Shown here piece after piece: positions 45,955 to 57,427 of a stretch of 64,000 nt of DNA. Source of the DNA: Cladocopium goreaui (lineage: Eukaryota > Sar > Dinophyceae > Suessiales > Symbiodiniaceae). Position 1 is the stretch's first letter; each line of letters opens with the position of its first letter. The stretch lies in NCBI GenBank assembly GCA_947184155.2, contig CAMXCT020006642.1, positions 202,001 to 266,000 of the forward strand, in the 5' to 3' direction. Below the pieces are notes generated by a model that ran no database searches, had not been told where the DNA came from, and worked only from the letters and a program-made list of their open reading frames with translations. The position numbers and the translations under genes are program-made.

Positions 45955-46071
45955 AGGTCGCAGTTTTCCCGGTCCCAAGCCCTGCTCCTGTAGGACCGTC
46001 GCATTCCGCGGATTCACGGCCACCAAGACACCATCATCCTGGACACCATTTTTGGGATCATCATCCCAGCT
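45955..46071 (-). CDS. Weak exon candidate
   Basis: On the minus strand, CATTTTAGTAG|CTGGG opens and CTTTCAA|GTAACA closes a frame encoding WDDDPKNGVQDDGVLVAVNP and then RNATVLQEQGLGPGKLRPF. GC content is modest. It may belong to the minus-strand series or be chance. The surrounding ORF reads MVKIIPKVRFMCLACPHYS upstream, which is less coding-like. Confidence 0.2.
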
Positions 46072-46192
46072 ACTAAAATGGCTGGAAAATCGGGAAGAAA
46101 TAAAACACCAACCCACAGACATGTCTTTGTAGGTCTTTTTTAATGAATAATGTGGGCAAGCCAAACACATAAACCTAACTTTTGGGATGATT

Positions 46193-46576
46193 TTAACCAC
46201 CTGTTGATTCCTGTTGATAGTACTTGATAGTGATATTGGGGGTTACCACATTAGTGGATGGGCCGCCCCAACTTCTGTAGTGGCCCCGGAGACGATTGGG
46301 CCTCTGATCGTGACCAGATTGGTCTACATCTGAGCCTCTGATTTCATGTTTAAGGAAGACACCTTGAAACAGAACAGTTTTCCTATCAAACCCAATCCTA
46401 AATTCCTTTAAAAGAAAATACAATGTCAAGTTGACCACGCTAATCTTGCTAAAGTACAATGAGCCACCAAACTGAAGATTTCGGCATTTCGGGATAGTTC
46501 CTGTAATCCCAAACCATCCTTCAAAATTTCCAACAGCATGGTGGCGTCCTTTCAGACACGAAAATGCACAGGACAT
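46193..46576 (-). other. Unassigned open frame of 127 codons
   Basis: It is mixed in composition, with YFSKISVVNLTLYFLLKEFR and FDRKTVLFQGVFLKHEI. It is not repetitive and shows no recognised domain. It may be a relic. Confidence 0.22.
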
Positions 46577-46682
46577 TTTGGTGAACCTTTATTTTTGGGA
46601 GGTATAAAAACCATTAAAACAGACCACTGTTTTTAATGTTCCCTTCAGCCCATTGAGATCACTGATATCAATGATCCCTCAC

Positions 46683-46729
46683 CTTCTCAGACCATTTTGC
46701 AGCAGTTCCGAAGACCGGGAGCTCCATTC
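46683..46729 (-). CDS. Weak small exon candidate of the minus-strand series
   Basis: On the minus strand, CCGGCGGCCCAG|GAATGG to CTGAGAAG|GTGAGG gives a 47-bp GC-rich segment reading EWSSRSSELLQNGLR. The donor is canonical. The exon could extend upstream, since GC-rich sequence continues to about 46770. Confidence 0.25.
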
Positions 46730-46734
46730 CTGGG

Positions 46735-47105
46735 CCGCCGGTTGCGGAAGCGGCATGGCCATGGGGCCAACAATCAGACATTGGGAGAATACAACATTAA
46801 CCAACCAGAATGTCATGGGATGATATATATATATATTATATAACGCAAATAGACATATAATGGGAAATTGGATGTTGGATGATATTGGGTTTTACAACCA
46901 ACAGATACCAACAGCATATCTGGCACTGTCCAAACATGATATCCCAGTTTATGGCCCTTTTCCAAGGCAAGTTGGTGGGAAACCATGGGATTCAGGTTCC
47001 CTACTATGCCCTGTGACAACTGCAAAATATGTGTCGGAACCTGTGAAAACCTAATAATCTGAATCAAAAATGTGTTGAATGTATGTTGTTCTTTTATCTT
47101 GTAAT
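46735..47105. other. Spacer, no firm gene
   Basis: A plus frame of 64 codons (46860-47054) and a minus frame of 84 codons overlap. A TA run lies near 46820. Confidence 0.4.
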
Positions 47106-47109
47106 TTTC

Positions 47110-47645
47110 TATCTATCTATCTATCTATCTATCTATATATATATATATATCAATCCATCTATCTTATCTTATCTTATCGTATGTTATATTATCGTATCCT
47201 ATTGTATCTTATATTATCTTATAGAAATTATCTTACCATATCTTATCTTATCTTATCTTGTCTACCTATCTGTTTATCTCTCTATCTCTCTATCTATCTA
47301 TCTATCTATCTACCTATCTATCTATCTATCTATCCATCGATCGATCTATTTTCCTATCTTCCTATCATATCCTATCCTATCCTATCCTATCCTATCTATT
47401 TATCTATCTATCTCTCTCTCTCTCTATCTGTCTGTCTGTCTGTCTGTCTGGCTGTCTGGCTGTCTGTCTGTCTGTCTGTCTGGCTGTCTGTCTGTCTGTC
47501 TGCCTGTCTGTCTGTATCTATCTATCTATCTATCTATCTAGCTAGCTATCTATCTATCTATCTATCTGCCTCGCTACCTACCTACCTACCTACCTACCTA
47601 CCTACCTCCCGACCCATCCATCCATCCATCCATCCATTCATCCAT
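47110..47645. repeat. TCTA, TCTTA, TCTG and CTAC/CATC microsatellites
   Basis: CTAT units give way to TATCT pentamers, then CTGT blocks, CTAC and CATC blocks. A CTGT run recurs at 47815-47850. Leu/Tyr/Ser-rich frames up to 227 codons here are artefacts. Confidence 0.93.
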
Positions 47646-47814
47646 CCGTCTGTCCCTATCCTATCCAATCTAGTTTCATCTAACCTCTTATCTTATATAA
47701 CATATCTCATTTTATCTCATCTTATCATATTTTATTTGTTCCTCGTCTTTCCATCTATCTAGCAAAACAAATCGAACCGAATCTAGTCCAATTTAATCTG
47801 ACATAATCTACTTT

Positions 47815-47845
<31 letters not shown>

Positions 47846-47915
47846 CGTCCTGTCTGTCTACGCGAAGGCAGTATCAACATGTCCACATGCTCCCCCACAA
47901 CACAACCAAGAACGA

Positions 47916-48299
47916 ATGATTCTGCAGGAAATGCCCAAATTAATTCCAATAAATCCTTTAAAATCCGAAAAACTTCCTAGAGGCCTCATGTTTGAATCTG
48001 CAAGCTGCGGGAGGCCCCAACTCAGCCGAGAATCTTTGAAGAGCACTCAAGCACTTGCTGCATCGCAACTCGTTCAACATCTGCAGCGTCATTTTTCGCT
48101 CCTGGGTGGTGACTGTCGCGCGGTTGGTATACCCAGGTGTCAAGGGGTTGGCACCATTGACCCAGGTCGGATTTTTGAAACGTGGCAGGATGTGAAGTCA
48201 ATGGATCTCGTGATAGAAACATGCCGAAATTCGCTGAATTGGAATGTTGGGAAACCTTTCCGTTCTCCTTTGCTTTCAGAACTTTGTTGTGCTCATTGA
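47916..48299 (+). other. Protein-like open frame of 127 codons
   Basis: This plus frame includes STQALAASQLVQHLQRHFSL and PGRIFETWQDVKSMDLVIET. It is non-repetitive and better than most frames here, but has no family match. Minus frames through the same DNA are also partly open. Confidence 0.28.
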
Positions 48300-48414
48300 G
48301 AGGAGGAATTCCTGCAATTCTTTGGCAAAAACCATTTAAAATTTATTGGGTGGAACTGCAGCACTGACCGAAAATAACGACATGGACACGAATGATGACA
48401 AGTAGAGGAACCAT

Positions 48415-48655
48415 CGTGATGATGATGATGACGACGACGACGACGACGATGATGATGATGGTGACGATGATGGTGACGATGATGATGGTGGTGGTGGTGG
48501 TGGTGACGGTGACGGTGACGGTGATGATGGTGATGATGGTGATGATGGCGATGATGGTGATGATGGTGGTAATTGTCGTAATGATGGGAATGACGGGAAT
48601 GATAGGAATAATGGTAACGATGGTTATGATGGTAATGATGGTAATGATGGTAATG
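48415..48655. repeat. GATGAT / GACGAC / GGTGAC triplet array
   Basis: Triplet and 9-mer units (GATGATGGT, GGTAATGAT) span about 240 bp. His- and Met-rich frames are artefacts. Confidence 0.92.
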
Positions 48656-48659
48656 ATTC

Positions 48660-50095
48660 GTGGTTGTTGGTTGCAATGATTGAAATGGTTGAAACGATGA
48701 TCATAATGACAGTAATGACAATAACAACAATAATGACCATGATGACGACAAAGAACATATATATATTTATTTATTTATATGTGTATATATATATATGTGT
48801 GTGACTAGTGATTATGTGTGTGGGATTGTATTTAAATATTAAAAAAAAAATGTAATTTGTTTAATCTCCCCAAATCATGTTATCGTTGTTTTTCCTCTTA
48901 TCGTTTTCTCAGGTGGTGGGCTCTCTCTACTAGAAATGTGACTTTTCCAGCTTCCTGTGGGTGTGACAGCATCCTTGGTCGAAAGTCAACAAGTGTCACC
49001 TTTTCCTTCCATCTCCCTTTCATTTCGCATTCATGTCCTTTCATTTTCCATCGCTATGTATCAAACATACAGGTCTACGAAAGGTGATATGTTCAATCCG
49101 GTCAAGTGGGTATCCGCCCAAACGCTCGCCTTTTTTTCATATTTCGTTGTCGTTTTTGTTATCGTGTTGCTATCGCTTTGGAGGCCTGTGCAGGTTGCCA
49201 TCTTCAGGGTTCATGAACCATGAACATGTACATGTATAAGTTCGTTATTGTGTTTTTTTACTCTTATCGTTTTCTGGCCCGCTAATGCATTGGTAGTGCG
49301 AAGGGGCAAGCCAAGCTAAAATGAAAGGCCCCGGGTTATTGTACTGTCCCATGTGTGTGTGTGTGTGTACTGATAACGCCTTGAAGTACGATGCAAACAT
49401 GACGTTACTGCTTTCAAAATAAAGTTCACATTTTTACTGCAAATCATATCTGTGCTGGTGGCAGCAACTGTGTTTGCAGTTGTGATAGGAACTACCCTCT
49501 GGCAATCAAAGATGGTAGTGGGAAATCGCCAGCCTTTAACAAGAAAATAATATGTGGATGTGAAATATGTAGTATGCACAAATAACGGCTTGAAATGGGG
49601 GATCTTTCATTACCAGGTTGGATCCTCGGCATCACCTCATAGACCTTCTCCTGTTACACTCCCTCTGGTAATGGCGCTGGAAAAGTCCTGTTGAATCGAA
49701 ACATGTTCTATTTCAAGAAGTGGTTTCACAAACGCCAGATTTGAGTATCAGAATTTAACGACTATACTTGGTACTATACTTGATGGGTATAACGAATATT
49801 TATGTTCATCAGCATATCATGTGCATATCATGGGCATGTCATGGGCATCTGATATTGTTATGTCACTATATTCAGTATATGGGTATCTCTCACAATGTTG
49901 AACCCCCAAATCACCCCAAATCCCATCGTTTACAACATGATTTCCCCAATAGAACGACCATAAACTCGGAGTAAATCCTCCAATTTGAGGCTCAACCAGA
50001 TATAATAGTGTTGTTTATGCCAGCGGGGGGAAAACCGCGCCACTAGTCGTGCACGTTTTTGAAAACACTCATTTTTGAAGGGTCCGGGAGGCGGG
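48660..50095. other. AT-rich spacer with solo family 1-like ends
   Basis: TA-CCCTCTGGCAATCAAAG at 49493 and CCCTCTGGTAATGG at about 49663 resemble family 1/4 ends without clear partners. Otherwise only short frames are present. Confidence 0.5.
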
Positions 50096-50099
50096 GGTA

Positions 50100-50413
50100 A
50101 TAACGTTCATGTTAACTTGCGTCACATGCACATGCTGCATCACGTCACTGGGTTGGGGGGATGTGAACGTTCATGTTAACTTGCGCCGCATGCACATGCT
50201 ACGTCACGTCACTGGGTCGGGGGGATGTTAACGTTCATGTTGACTTGCATCACATGCACATGTTACGTCACGTCACTGGGTCGCGGGGGACGTTAACGTT
50301 CATGTTAACTTGCATCACATGCACATGCTACGTCACGTCACTGGGTTGGGGGGATGTTAACGTTCATGCTAACTTGCGTCACATGCACATGCTATGTCAC
50401 GTCACTGGGTTGG
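50100..50413. repeat. 64-bp tandem array, five copies
   Basis: CATGCACATG recurs at 50125, 50189, 50253, 50318 and 50382. Each unit holds ACGTCACGTCACTGGGT and GTTAACGTTCATGTTAACTT, so both a CACGTCAC direct repeat and an AACGTT palindrome are preserved. Confidence 0.9.
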
Positions 50414-50436
50414 GCCTCCAAAAATGGAGGCAAGCT

Positions 50437-50594
50437 GTCAGTGATCAAAAGGATTGTCAAAAGATGTCAAAAGGGGATCCAAAGCTGAGCCGTTGTGCAC
50501 TCACTGTGGTCGGCGTGGACATAATGCTTCCCCGTGTGAAAGTCTAGGACAGAAGCTGTTGTCATTCTTGCGGAAAAAACATTCTGCGGCTTAG
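50437..50594 (+). CDS. CCHC zinc-knuckle coding fragment
   Basis: The frame reads AEPLCTHCGRRGHNASPCES with spacing C-x2-C-x4-H-x4-C (codons from 50496 to 50537). It then gives LGQKLLSFLRKKHSAA before TAG at 50592. This spacing is the nucleic-acid-binding zinc knuckle of retroelement Gag proteins and some RNA-binding proteins. Just upstream a different frame reads KWRQAVSDQKDCQKMSKGDP, so a frameshift may separate them. The fragment begins directly after the 64-bp array. It is probably a retroelement remnant, alternatively an exon. Confidence 0.42.
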
Positions 50595-50971
50595 TTACAA
50601 GACTTTTGGAGGATGAACTCCAAAACCAAAAGCCTTTTGGAGGTCACTGGTCGCTCCTTGAAGAACCGCATGGCGATGTGAGAGGGGAAAAAAACACCGC
50701 GCACCTTTTCAAGAGAAAATTCCCTGTAAATTACAGGTCATCATCAAAAAAACACTTCAAATTCCCAGGGAATTTAAGCCTATTTTGGAGAATGAATCAA
50801 TAGTTTCGCTAAGGCCAAAACGACATTTTTTTCAAAACGCTCACAACCGCTGGCGCGGTTTTCCCCCTGACGGGGTGTTTATGCTTTCCATGAGATCCCA
50901 CTCAAATGAACATATCTATACAATAAATATACGTATGTATACATATACATATGGTAATCTACACATGTGTA
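50595..50971. other. No supported gene
   Basis: Short frames only. The tract AAAAAAACACC / AAAAAAACACTTC recurs twice. Confidence 0.4.
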
Positions 50972-51088
50972 TACCTTCTGGCAATCAAACGTGGCAATGG
51001 AAAATTCACCATTTCCAGATGATTCTCCCATTGAAGCCGCCATTTCTATGGGGGTTTCCAGCTAGCCACGTTTGATTAGCAGATGCTA
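50972..51088. mobile_element. Small TIR element, family 4 (related to family 1), copy a
   Basis: TA-CCTTCTGGCAATCAAACG at the left pairs with CGTTTGATTAGCAGATGC-TA at the right, both with adjacent GTGGC/GCCAC. After the element, GTAGCTAATCCATAAGAACA and GACTATAATCC match sequence beside copy b (61121-61165). The mobile or duplicated unit may therefore be longer. Confidence 0.75.
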
Positions 51089-51196
51089 GGTGTAGCTAAT
51101 CCATAAGAACAGATTCACAAGAGACTATAATCCTTAATGCCCAAAAAATATATCCGTACTGCCCATAAAATGGCTGGTTCTACAGTTCCCACACAC

Positions 51197-51346
51197 CTCA
51201 TCCCCCTCCTCCCCTGCCTGGAACACTGGCACCGCCACCTCGGGCCCCTCGGCGGCCTCGCCCCGGACGCGCTTGCTGAGCACGGCGCGCAGATAGGCGC
51301 CGGGCAACTGCTGGAGTATGGCCACCAAGGTGAAGAGCGCAGAAAC
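51197..51346 (-). CDS. Candidate exon (50 residues) of the split minus-strand gene
   Basis: On the minus strand, CCTGTTTGCTCAGAG opens and GGGGATGAG|GTGTGTGG closes an exon of exactly 50 codons, phase 0 at both ends. It encodes VSALFTLVAILQQLPGAYLR, AVLSKRVRGEAAEGPEVAVP and VFQAGEEGDE. A long amphipathic Leu-rich helix is followed by an acidic, disordered-looking tail. The segment is sharply GC-rich in AT-rich surroundings. It fits an alpha-solenoid protein or a membrane protein. Confidence 0.5.
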
Positions 51347-51359
51347 CTCTGAGCAAACA

Positions 51360-52325
51360 GGTTTTAATGTAGATCTATCCATAATTAATGGTGTTTATGT
51401 TCTATATGGTTATCATATATGATTATGGGATATGGTTATGGGTTATCTTATATTGTGCTATAGATATATGAGTCGGGGATAATCCCTCAACTGGGACAAT
51501 GATGAGATTTAAAAAATAATGATGGCTAGTACTTGTAAGATTGTCGTTCATAGTGGCTAAATAGCTAACATTAAGGGTTATTAAATGTTATTAGTGTGGG
51601 ATTCACCCTGGCTGCCACAAACCATCCCCATTTTCTAGAGTGCGGGACGTTGTGGGTCCCCAGTTTTTACGTCATTTTTAGCTGTTTTTTGTTATTTTTA
51701 ATGCATTTATTTTATTTCTTCAAATAAATTCTTACTGATTAAGTATGGTTCTAGATATGACAAAGTTTATTCTAAGTTCATCAAGTTAAGACATAATATG
51801 AACATTTTTATTAAAATTATATACTGCGGCACATACCCTAAATCGCATTTGAATTCAAATAATGACGAAACAAAATCTATGCTACATATTGGGGATGCCA
51901 AAGCAAAGGAGTGTCAAAGGAAAGGGATCTCAAAGCCAATGGTATGTCACTGCAATGGGATGGCAGAGCAATATAGAGAATGCTAGTCGATAGAGTGGAG
52001 GCCAGTGCGATAGAAGTGGAGATATGACAGTGCCTTAGAGAATCAAATATGATATGGTTGCAGGAGTCTTGAAAGGAAGATCACGAAAAGAAAGATGAGC
52101 TGAACACCAGCTGCAAGCCACCTGATGAAACAAAGGCCAAGAAAAAGAGGACCAAGGCAGTGTGACAAGCGATCCGGAATTTGTTGCAGCTGAACTACAG
52201 ATTAGAAGTATCGTGAATATAATTCTATTTATTGGCGTTTTATAGATATTGTTATTTAATTTTTTTTGACCTTTTGCAGAATATGGATCGTGATCCTTAT
52301 TTGGTTGAACATTCAAGTATGATTG
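51360..52325. other. AT-rich spacer
   Basis: Short frames only. A plus frame of 62 codons at 51798-51986 contains DETKSMLHIGDAKAKECQRK. Nothing is firmly supported. Confidence 0.45.
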
Positions 52326-52329
52326 CATG

Positions 52330-53125
52330 CATGATGGCCCAGGGAGCCAACTAGAGACAAATGACTTTTCTAGCAGACAAGATACCCTAGAGAGTTGCCA
52401 AGAGACAGATGCACGTGTAACGGACAAGGATGAGGCTGAAGACTCAATGGCTTAAAGAGCCTCCAAGGTACAGACGAGTGTGCAGCAAACATGATAGCCC
52501 AGAGAGTTATCTGGAGACAGACAACATTGTAATAGACAAAATAGCCCAGAGAGGCACCTAGAGACAGATGACATTGCTTGAGGCAAGATAGCCCAGAGAG
52601 CCATCCAGATTTTTTATCATCTTATTCTTCGTGTTCCCTTTATACCTGTTCTCCTTTTGTTTTCTTGTCAAGGCCATGGGATATCGAAGCAATGGAGGGG
52701 ATCCCAGTCTGCTTACTATGGGGCAGAGACCAATCAAACAGAATAGGAGACAGGACAGTGTCTCCCTAGATGGGCTATCTTGGTGGCTTTAGGTGGCTCT
52801 CTGGGCCATCTTGCCTGCTACAGCCTCGTATGGTATTCTTATGGGGGTTCTTATGGGATTTCTATGGTATGTCTATGATATTTCTATGGAATTCCTATGA
52901 GATGTCTGAGGGAAATCTATGATATTCTTATGGGATTTCTTTGTGGTACCTATACTAATTCTATGTTATATCTATGATATTTTCAGATGATTCCTCCCCT
53001 CCCCTAGCTGGGCTATGGTGGCTCTAGGTGGCTCTCTGGGCCATGTTATCTGCTACAGTCTCATATGTTATTCTTATATGATTTCCACTGGGTTCTTATG
53101 GGATTTCTATGGTATGTCTACCTTG
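52330..53125. repeat. Inverted and tandem repeats of a GCCCAGAGAGCCACCTAGAG-type unit
   Basis: Direct copies of ATAGCCCAGAGAG + AGACAGATGACA spacing occur at about 52340, 52380, 52495, 52540 and 52590. Opposite-strand copies (GGTGGCTCTCTGGGCCAT) lie at about 52788 and 53025. The latter two head duplicated blocks (52770-52890 and 53000-53125) with TTCTTATGGGATTTCTATGG 12-mer-like repeats. Confidence 0.65.
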
Positions 53126-53990
53126 TTAGTTTATACGCCTGTCCGTTGCGTTTGCAAACACTCTTCAAAGCAAATTATCAGGACGCATCAGGTAAGCATA
53201 TGAGATATCCACAGAAACAAGAAAAATAGCAAGAAACAAGAACAAGAACAGAACACAAATGTAAGAAGCTCCACGACAAGAAAAAATATATCTGGGTTTG
53301 CTCTATAGGCCGTCTTGGGAGAGGTAAAGGGGGGGGTCAGCCCAATTTTTTTTTTTTTTTTTTCGTTTGTTTTCTGTGTGGCTCTTTCTTTCCTGTGAAT
53401 TAGAAATATAATCAGAGTCAGGTGTTCCTCAAGTCTGCTTGTTAGTGACACTACAGATTCATAAGCATGAATTCCGTAGACGTAACATTTTTCCTAACAA
53501 AGATTCATATGTAATCTGTCACGTCGTCTGTCCAGACATGTGGAAACGTGGGAACTGAGAAACGTGGGGACTGAGAAACGTGGGGACTGAGAGCGTCCCT
53601 TTCTGATTTTCTATGGGTGGGATTCCAGCCATGCCCAAATGGTAGGATTACTGTTGGGTTTACCACCGTAAACCCAATTAATTATTGGGCCTTATGACAT
53701 TGGAATAGTTAGGGGGTGGCTGTGGAATAATTATTGGATCATTATGGCAATAGGAACCATCTCCAATAGAATGCTGTGAAATTGGTAAACCCCTATCACT
53801 GGGATGCTGTAAAACGATCCAATATCATGGTTGGTTTATGGGATAGTGTTTGGATTTGGGTCCAGGAGTCACGAGGGTGTGATGGGAATATCATGGTGCA
53901 CCATGGTGCACCAACAATAATTATGCGGTATTGGTGAGTTTACCAAGTTACTTTACGTGGTGCGATCCCCGCTGTGGCAAATGTCCCGAC
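53126..53990. other. Spacer with short repeats
   Basis: AACGTGGGGACTGAG is repeated at 53530-53590. TTTACCACCGTAAACCCAAT near 53660 resembles the family 6 end. No gene is supported. Confidence 0.45.
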
Positions 53991-54164
53991 AGACATATTC
54001 TTATATTCTTACATTCTAGCTGAGGTATACCTGAACCTCCCATTGGGACACAAAAATGTGTAATTACCATTCTTTTTCTGCCCGATTTCAAAACATGTGC
54101 TCGTTTAGGGGTCTGAAAAAAAAAAGTATCCGGAGTCCCGTGGCTCCTCATAGTAGTCAACCTG

Positions 54165-54985
54165 ATTCTTTCTCCACAGGCTCGATAGGACACTTTATTC
54201 ATGCGCCAATGCATGTGCAGCATGCCAAATACTACCTCGAACAGCCACGCCTGACAGCATGGAGCATGGGTTGCATCGCAGCACATGTAAACAAAGAGCT
54301 TTGGACAAAGTAAATCTGAAATATCCACTCCAACATCACGTGTGCTTTTCATACCCCAAGATACCTCAAGCAGACAACTTTCAGCTATAGCGCAGTTTTC
54401 ACACAACACCGCATCAACAGTCGGGCATTGAATTTTTCCATCCGAAGAATCCACGTGCAGGGCATTCAAAATGCCCACAGCGCTCAGGGGGTGTCACCCT
54501 CGGGGATCCCTCTGGCAGAATGTGCATTCCCATACACAGCTCCTTCCACCAAAACAGTCCTGGTAAGCTGAGCATTGCCATCCAAGCATCAACGATAATG
54601 ACAAGGAATCCAAAGTGGAGAATCAAAGCCCGCAGCAAGCGCCTGTCTAAAATGTTGAAACATGTGGGGGTATCTAACACGAGGCCCGCCAGAGCGTTTT
54701 TGGCGGCCACTTTCTGTGAAATGATGCCGCCCAGGAAGATCCAATCGCCCTGGTACTCAAACACGGTGAAACCAACGGTTTGGAAATGGCCTTAGAATGT
54801 TGCATGAGTTGCGCCGCACACACGCGACTCCAAATCCTGCGCGAGATACCAGCCATGGTGATGGGCGGAATCATTGGCCAACCCGGGCACGCGTTGCCTG
54901 TCTTCCTGAGCAGCACAAGCACCCAAGTCGAAAGTTGTTCCGGCCTCCTGGACCGTTCAGCGGCTTGGAAAATACGAAGCAATAA
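54165..54985 (-). pseudogene. Frameshifted membrane-protein-like coding region
   Basis: Three overlapping minus-strand frames follow one another. They are 54982-54770 with TGNACPGWPMIPPITMAG, then 54764-54480 with QGDWIFLGGIISQKVAAKNA and LILHFGFLVIIVDAWMAMLS, then 54478-54165 with a Cys-rich PTVDAVLCENCAIAESCLLE and DLLCPKLFVYMCCDATHAP. Hydrophobic spans and paired Cys suggest a polytopic or secreted Cys-rich protein. The frame changes point to decay or indels. Family not recognised. It would lie in an intron of the proposed minus-strand gene. Confidence 0.38.
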
Positions 54986-54999
54986 TTGGGAGAGCGACT

Positions 55000-56110
55000 A
55001 AAAGCTCTTGCACGGACCAACCATCTGCACCTCTCATGGTTCGTTTTCTTGAAGCGTCAATGCACGTTTCCAATCATCAGTGCAGAGCGGAGGGAACTCC
55101 ATTGGTGCAAAGGCAGGAAAGGCCTGAGTTACCGCCTGAATAGCTTCATCTCAACCGTTGGCCTGTTCCAGAATTGTCCCCATTGAGACAAAAAGTGACC
55201 GTCTGACATATGTTCTGAAATTCTATCTTACACTCAATCTGACATTCCAATCGGTATATCTGACATTCATTCGAACATTCTATCTGACCACTTATCTGTC
55301 ATTGTTTGGGTCCAGCGCGCCCCGGAGAGCTGTCCGGCTCGCCATACGGTTCGGGTCCGGCGCGCCCCAAAAAGCTGGCAAGCTCACTAAAGAGTGGCTG
55401 TGTAGAGGGGGCTGGCATGGCAAACAAGGCTGGCAATCATGTTGCGGTGTGTGGGTGGTGGCTGGGTTGGTTGGTTGGTGGTTCGTTGGTTGGTTCGTTG
55501 ATTCGTTGGCTGGTTCGCTGTTCTCCGGGAAGTCTTGTTAAAATGTGATTCCGATTAATCAGCTTTGGTGTTTCAAGGGAATGAGCGACCAACCCACCAG
55601 TCAGGTGACCATCCCAATAATTATAATAAGGTGAATCTTAACAATCAATAAAGACAGGGGTCACTGACCCTTGGGGGTTGGTTGAATCTCCATGAGTATT
55701 TAAAGAAACACATATTCAACAGATGTGTTTTTAGAGTTGTTTCGGTGTTTAAGAACAGGTATGTTCGAAGATTATGACATTATTATTCTGGTGCATTTTG
55801 AGCCTGATTTTTGCTAGAGATTGCTTCTAAGGAAGATTTTGCAGGAATATCTTATACAGGAGGTGAATGGAAAACATCCATTGGTTTGACAAGACCTTCC
55901 CTGAAACCAATCTATTGATGGCTGGTGTGCATTGGGAAGATCTTCCAGAGAACAATCTGTGAATCTAGAGGAAACCCATGGTAGTTTGAACATCCAAAAC
56001 TGTAGGCCGTTGACATCAAGTTTCGCAAAAACAGGGTCAGGGCTATATTTCTGCATTGGTCAAAATTGAAGACCAGTCGGTGACCACAATGGCCTGGTCT
56101 AGTTTCAGTA
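55000..56110. other. Spacer, no supported gene
   Basis: CTGACATTC words repeat at 55200-55300, and GGTTGGTTGG/TTCGTTGGTT repeats lie at 55455-55515. Frames up to 127 codons cross them. Confidence 0.45.
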
Positions 56111-56111
56111 T

Positions 56112-56216
56112 TACCCTCCAGTAAATTAACATAGACCCTGAAAATCACCAATTTTTAATTGAAACTAGTCTTCCAACCCCTATCTGCCAGGGTCTATGTT
56201 AATTTACCAGAGGGTA
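56112..56216. mobile_element. Small TIR element, family 1 variant, 105 bp
   Basis: TA-CCCTCCAGTAAATTAACATA pairs with TATGTTAATTTACCAGAGGG-TA. GACCCTG/CAGGGTC extends the inverted ends to about 29 bp. The internal region matches 45823-45931 in opposite orientation. Confidence 0.85.
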
Positions 56217-57170
56217 ACCATCCAATCATTGGGGTTATCCATTGTGACCACCCAAATCAATGCCATGGCCACTCTGAAACAAACCAGCCGAGTTGCAGAG
56301 AAGGCCACGGGCCGCAGCCACCATGCCTTTCTTGGCACAAACTTGGGGCTTGAATGTGGTGACCATGACTGTGCGAAAAAAAGAAAAAGCAGGCAATCTA
56401 TACATATATATATATATGATTGGTTGAACATATTCCATTCTATTCCAATAACTAACATCATAATTATGGTTGACTTATTCTATAAGCGTGCTTTTCATGA
56501 TCGTTGGTTATACCTCATTGTTACATATATTATTTAAAAAAAATATATATATGTCGGATTGAGCTAGTATAACCTTCTACATTGAGATACGATCATCTCA
56601 GCACGACAGAGATGTCGACACCCGCAACCCGGGGGCCATGGATATTCGCCCGCATTCACCACCAGAACTTTGAGATGATTTGGTATATCTCATCAAGAAA
56701 TTTCAACTAAGAATGCAGATATGATTTTGGTATATGGCTTTGTCTGAAAATGTGGCGCCCCCAAAATCCAGTACTGGATGTGGTACCATCACTTTCGCCA
56801 TCAAAACGAATATCTTATGTCATGTTCAAGGTATTGCAATTTTCAGACGCACCCAAATCCACCCAAATCATAGCTTTAAAATATGTTTCATTCCCCATGT
56901 TTCTTCATTATGTTTCATGCTTATATAAGTGCCAATTTTATCCCAGTTTTCATGGATAAATACCCATGTTATCCCATTTTTCATGGTGAATGGTTAGTCC
57001 CAGTATAATCTCAGTTGATCCCTACAATAAGAACCGCCTTGTTGTCAACTTATATACCGTGTTTTGATGGTAACAAGTCACCCATCATTGTTGGTTATAT
57101 CCCATTGGTCAATATCTGCTATATCCCATTGGTTATATCCCAAAAATAGAATAACATGACAGATATTAGC
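56217..57170. other. AT-rich spacer
   Basis: Short TA runs and frames under 115 codons. TATCCCATTGG repeats lie near 57100-57140. Confidence 0.45.
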
Positions 57171-57173
57171 AGC

Positions 57174-57277
57174 TACCCTCTGGTAATTGAACATAGCTAC
57201 TAAAAATGGTGATTTATCTTGAGTTTTTCCGTTAAAAATGGTGATTTTCCATAGTTATGTTAGTTTACCAGAGGGTA
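57174..57277. mobile_element. Small TIR element, family 1, 104 bp
   Basis: TA-CCCTCTGGTAATTGAACATA pairs with TATGTTAGTTTACCAGAGGG-TA. Its right half (GTGATTTTCCATAGTTATG) is almost identical to the copy at 32395-32498. Confidence 0.87.
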
Positions 57278-57427
57278 GCTCTTTATGATCTTTATGCGCA
57301 GTTGGTTGCACCATGCCCAATGGCTTGGACCATGAGAAAATCCCCGATGGAAATTGCCCAATATCGCAATGACATATCCAAAAAAAATGCTTGCTGAAAT
57401 CCCACAAAAATGGGAAACTCTCAAATA

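Noticed and set aside
47079..47762. 227-codon Leu/Ser/Tyr-rich frame
   Set aside because: TCTA/TCTG microsatellites.
49270..49335. tRNA-like GCATTGGTAGTGCG
   Set aside because: A D-arm-like word is present but no matching anticodon and T-arm structure follows.
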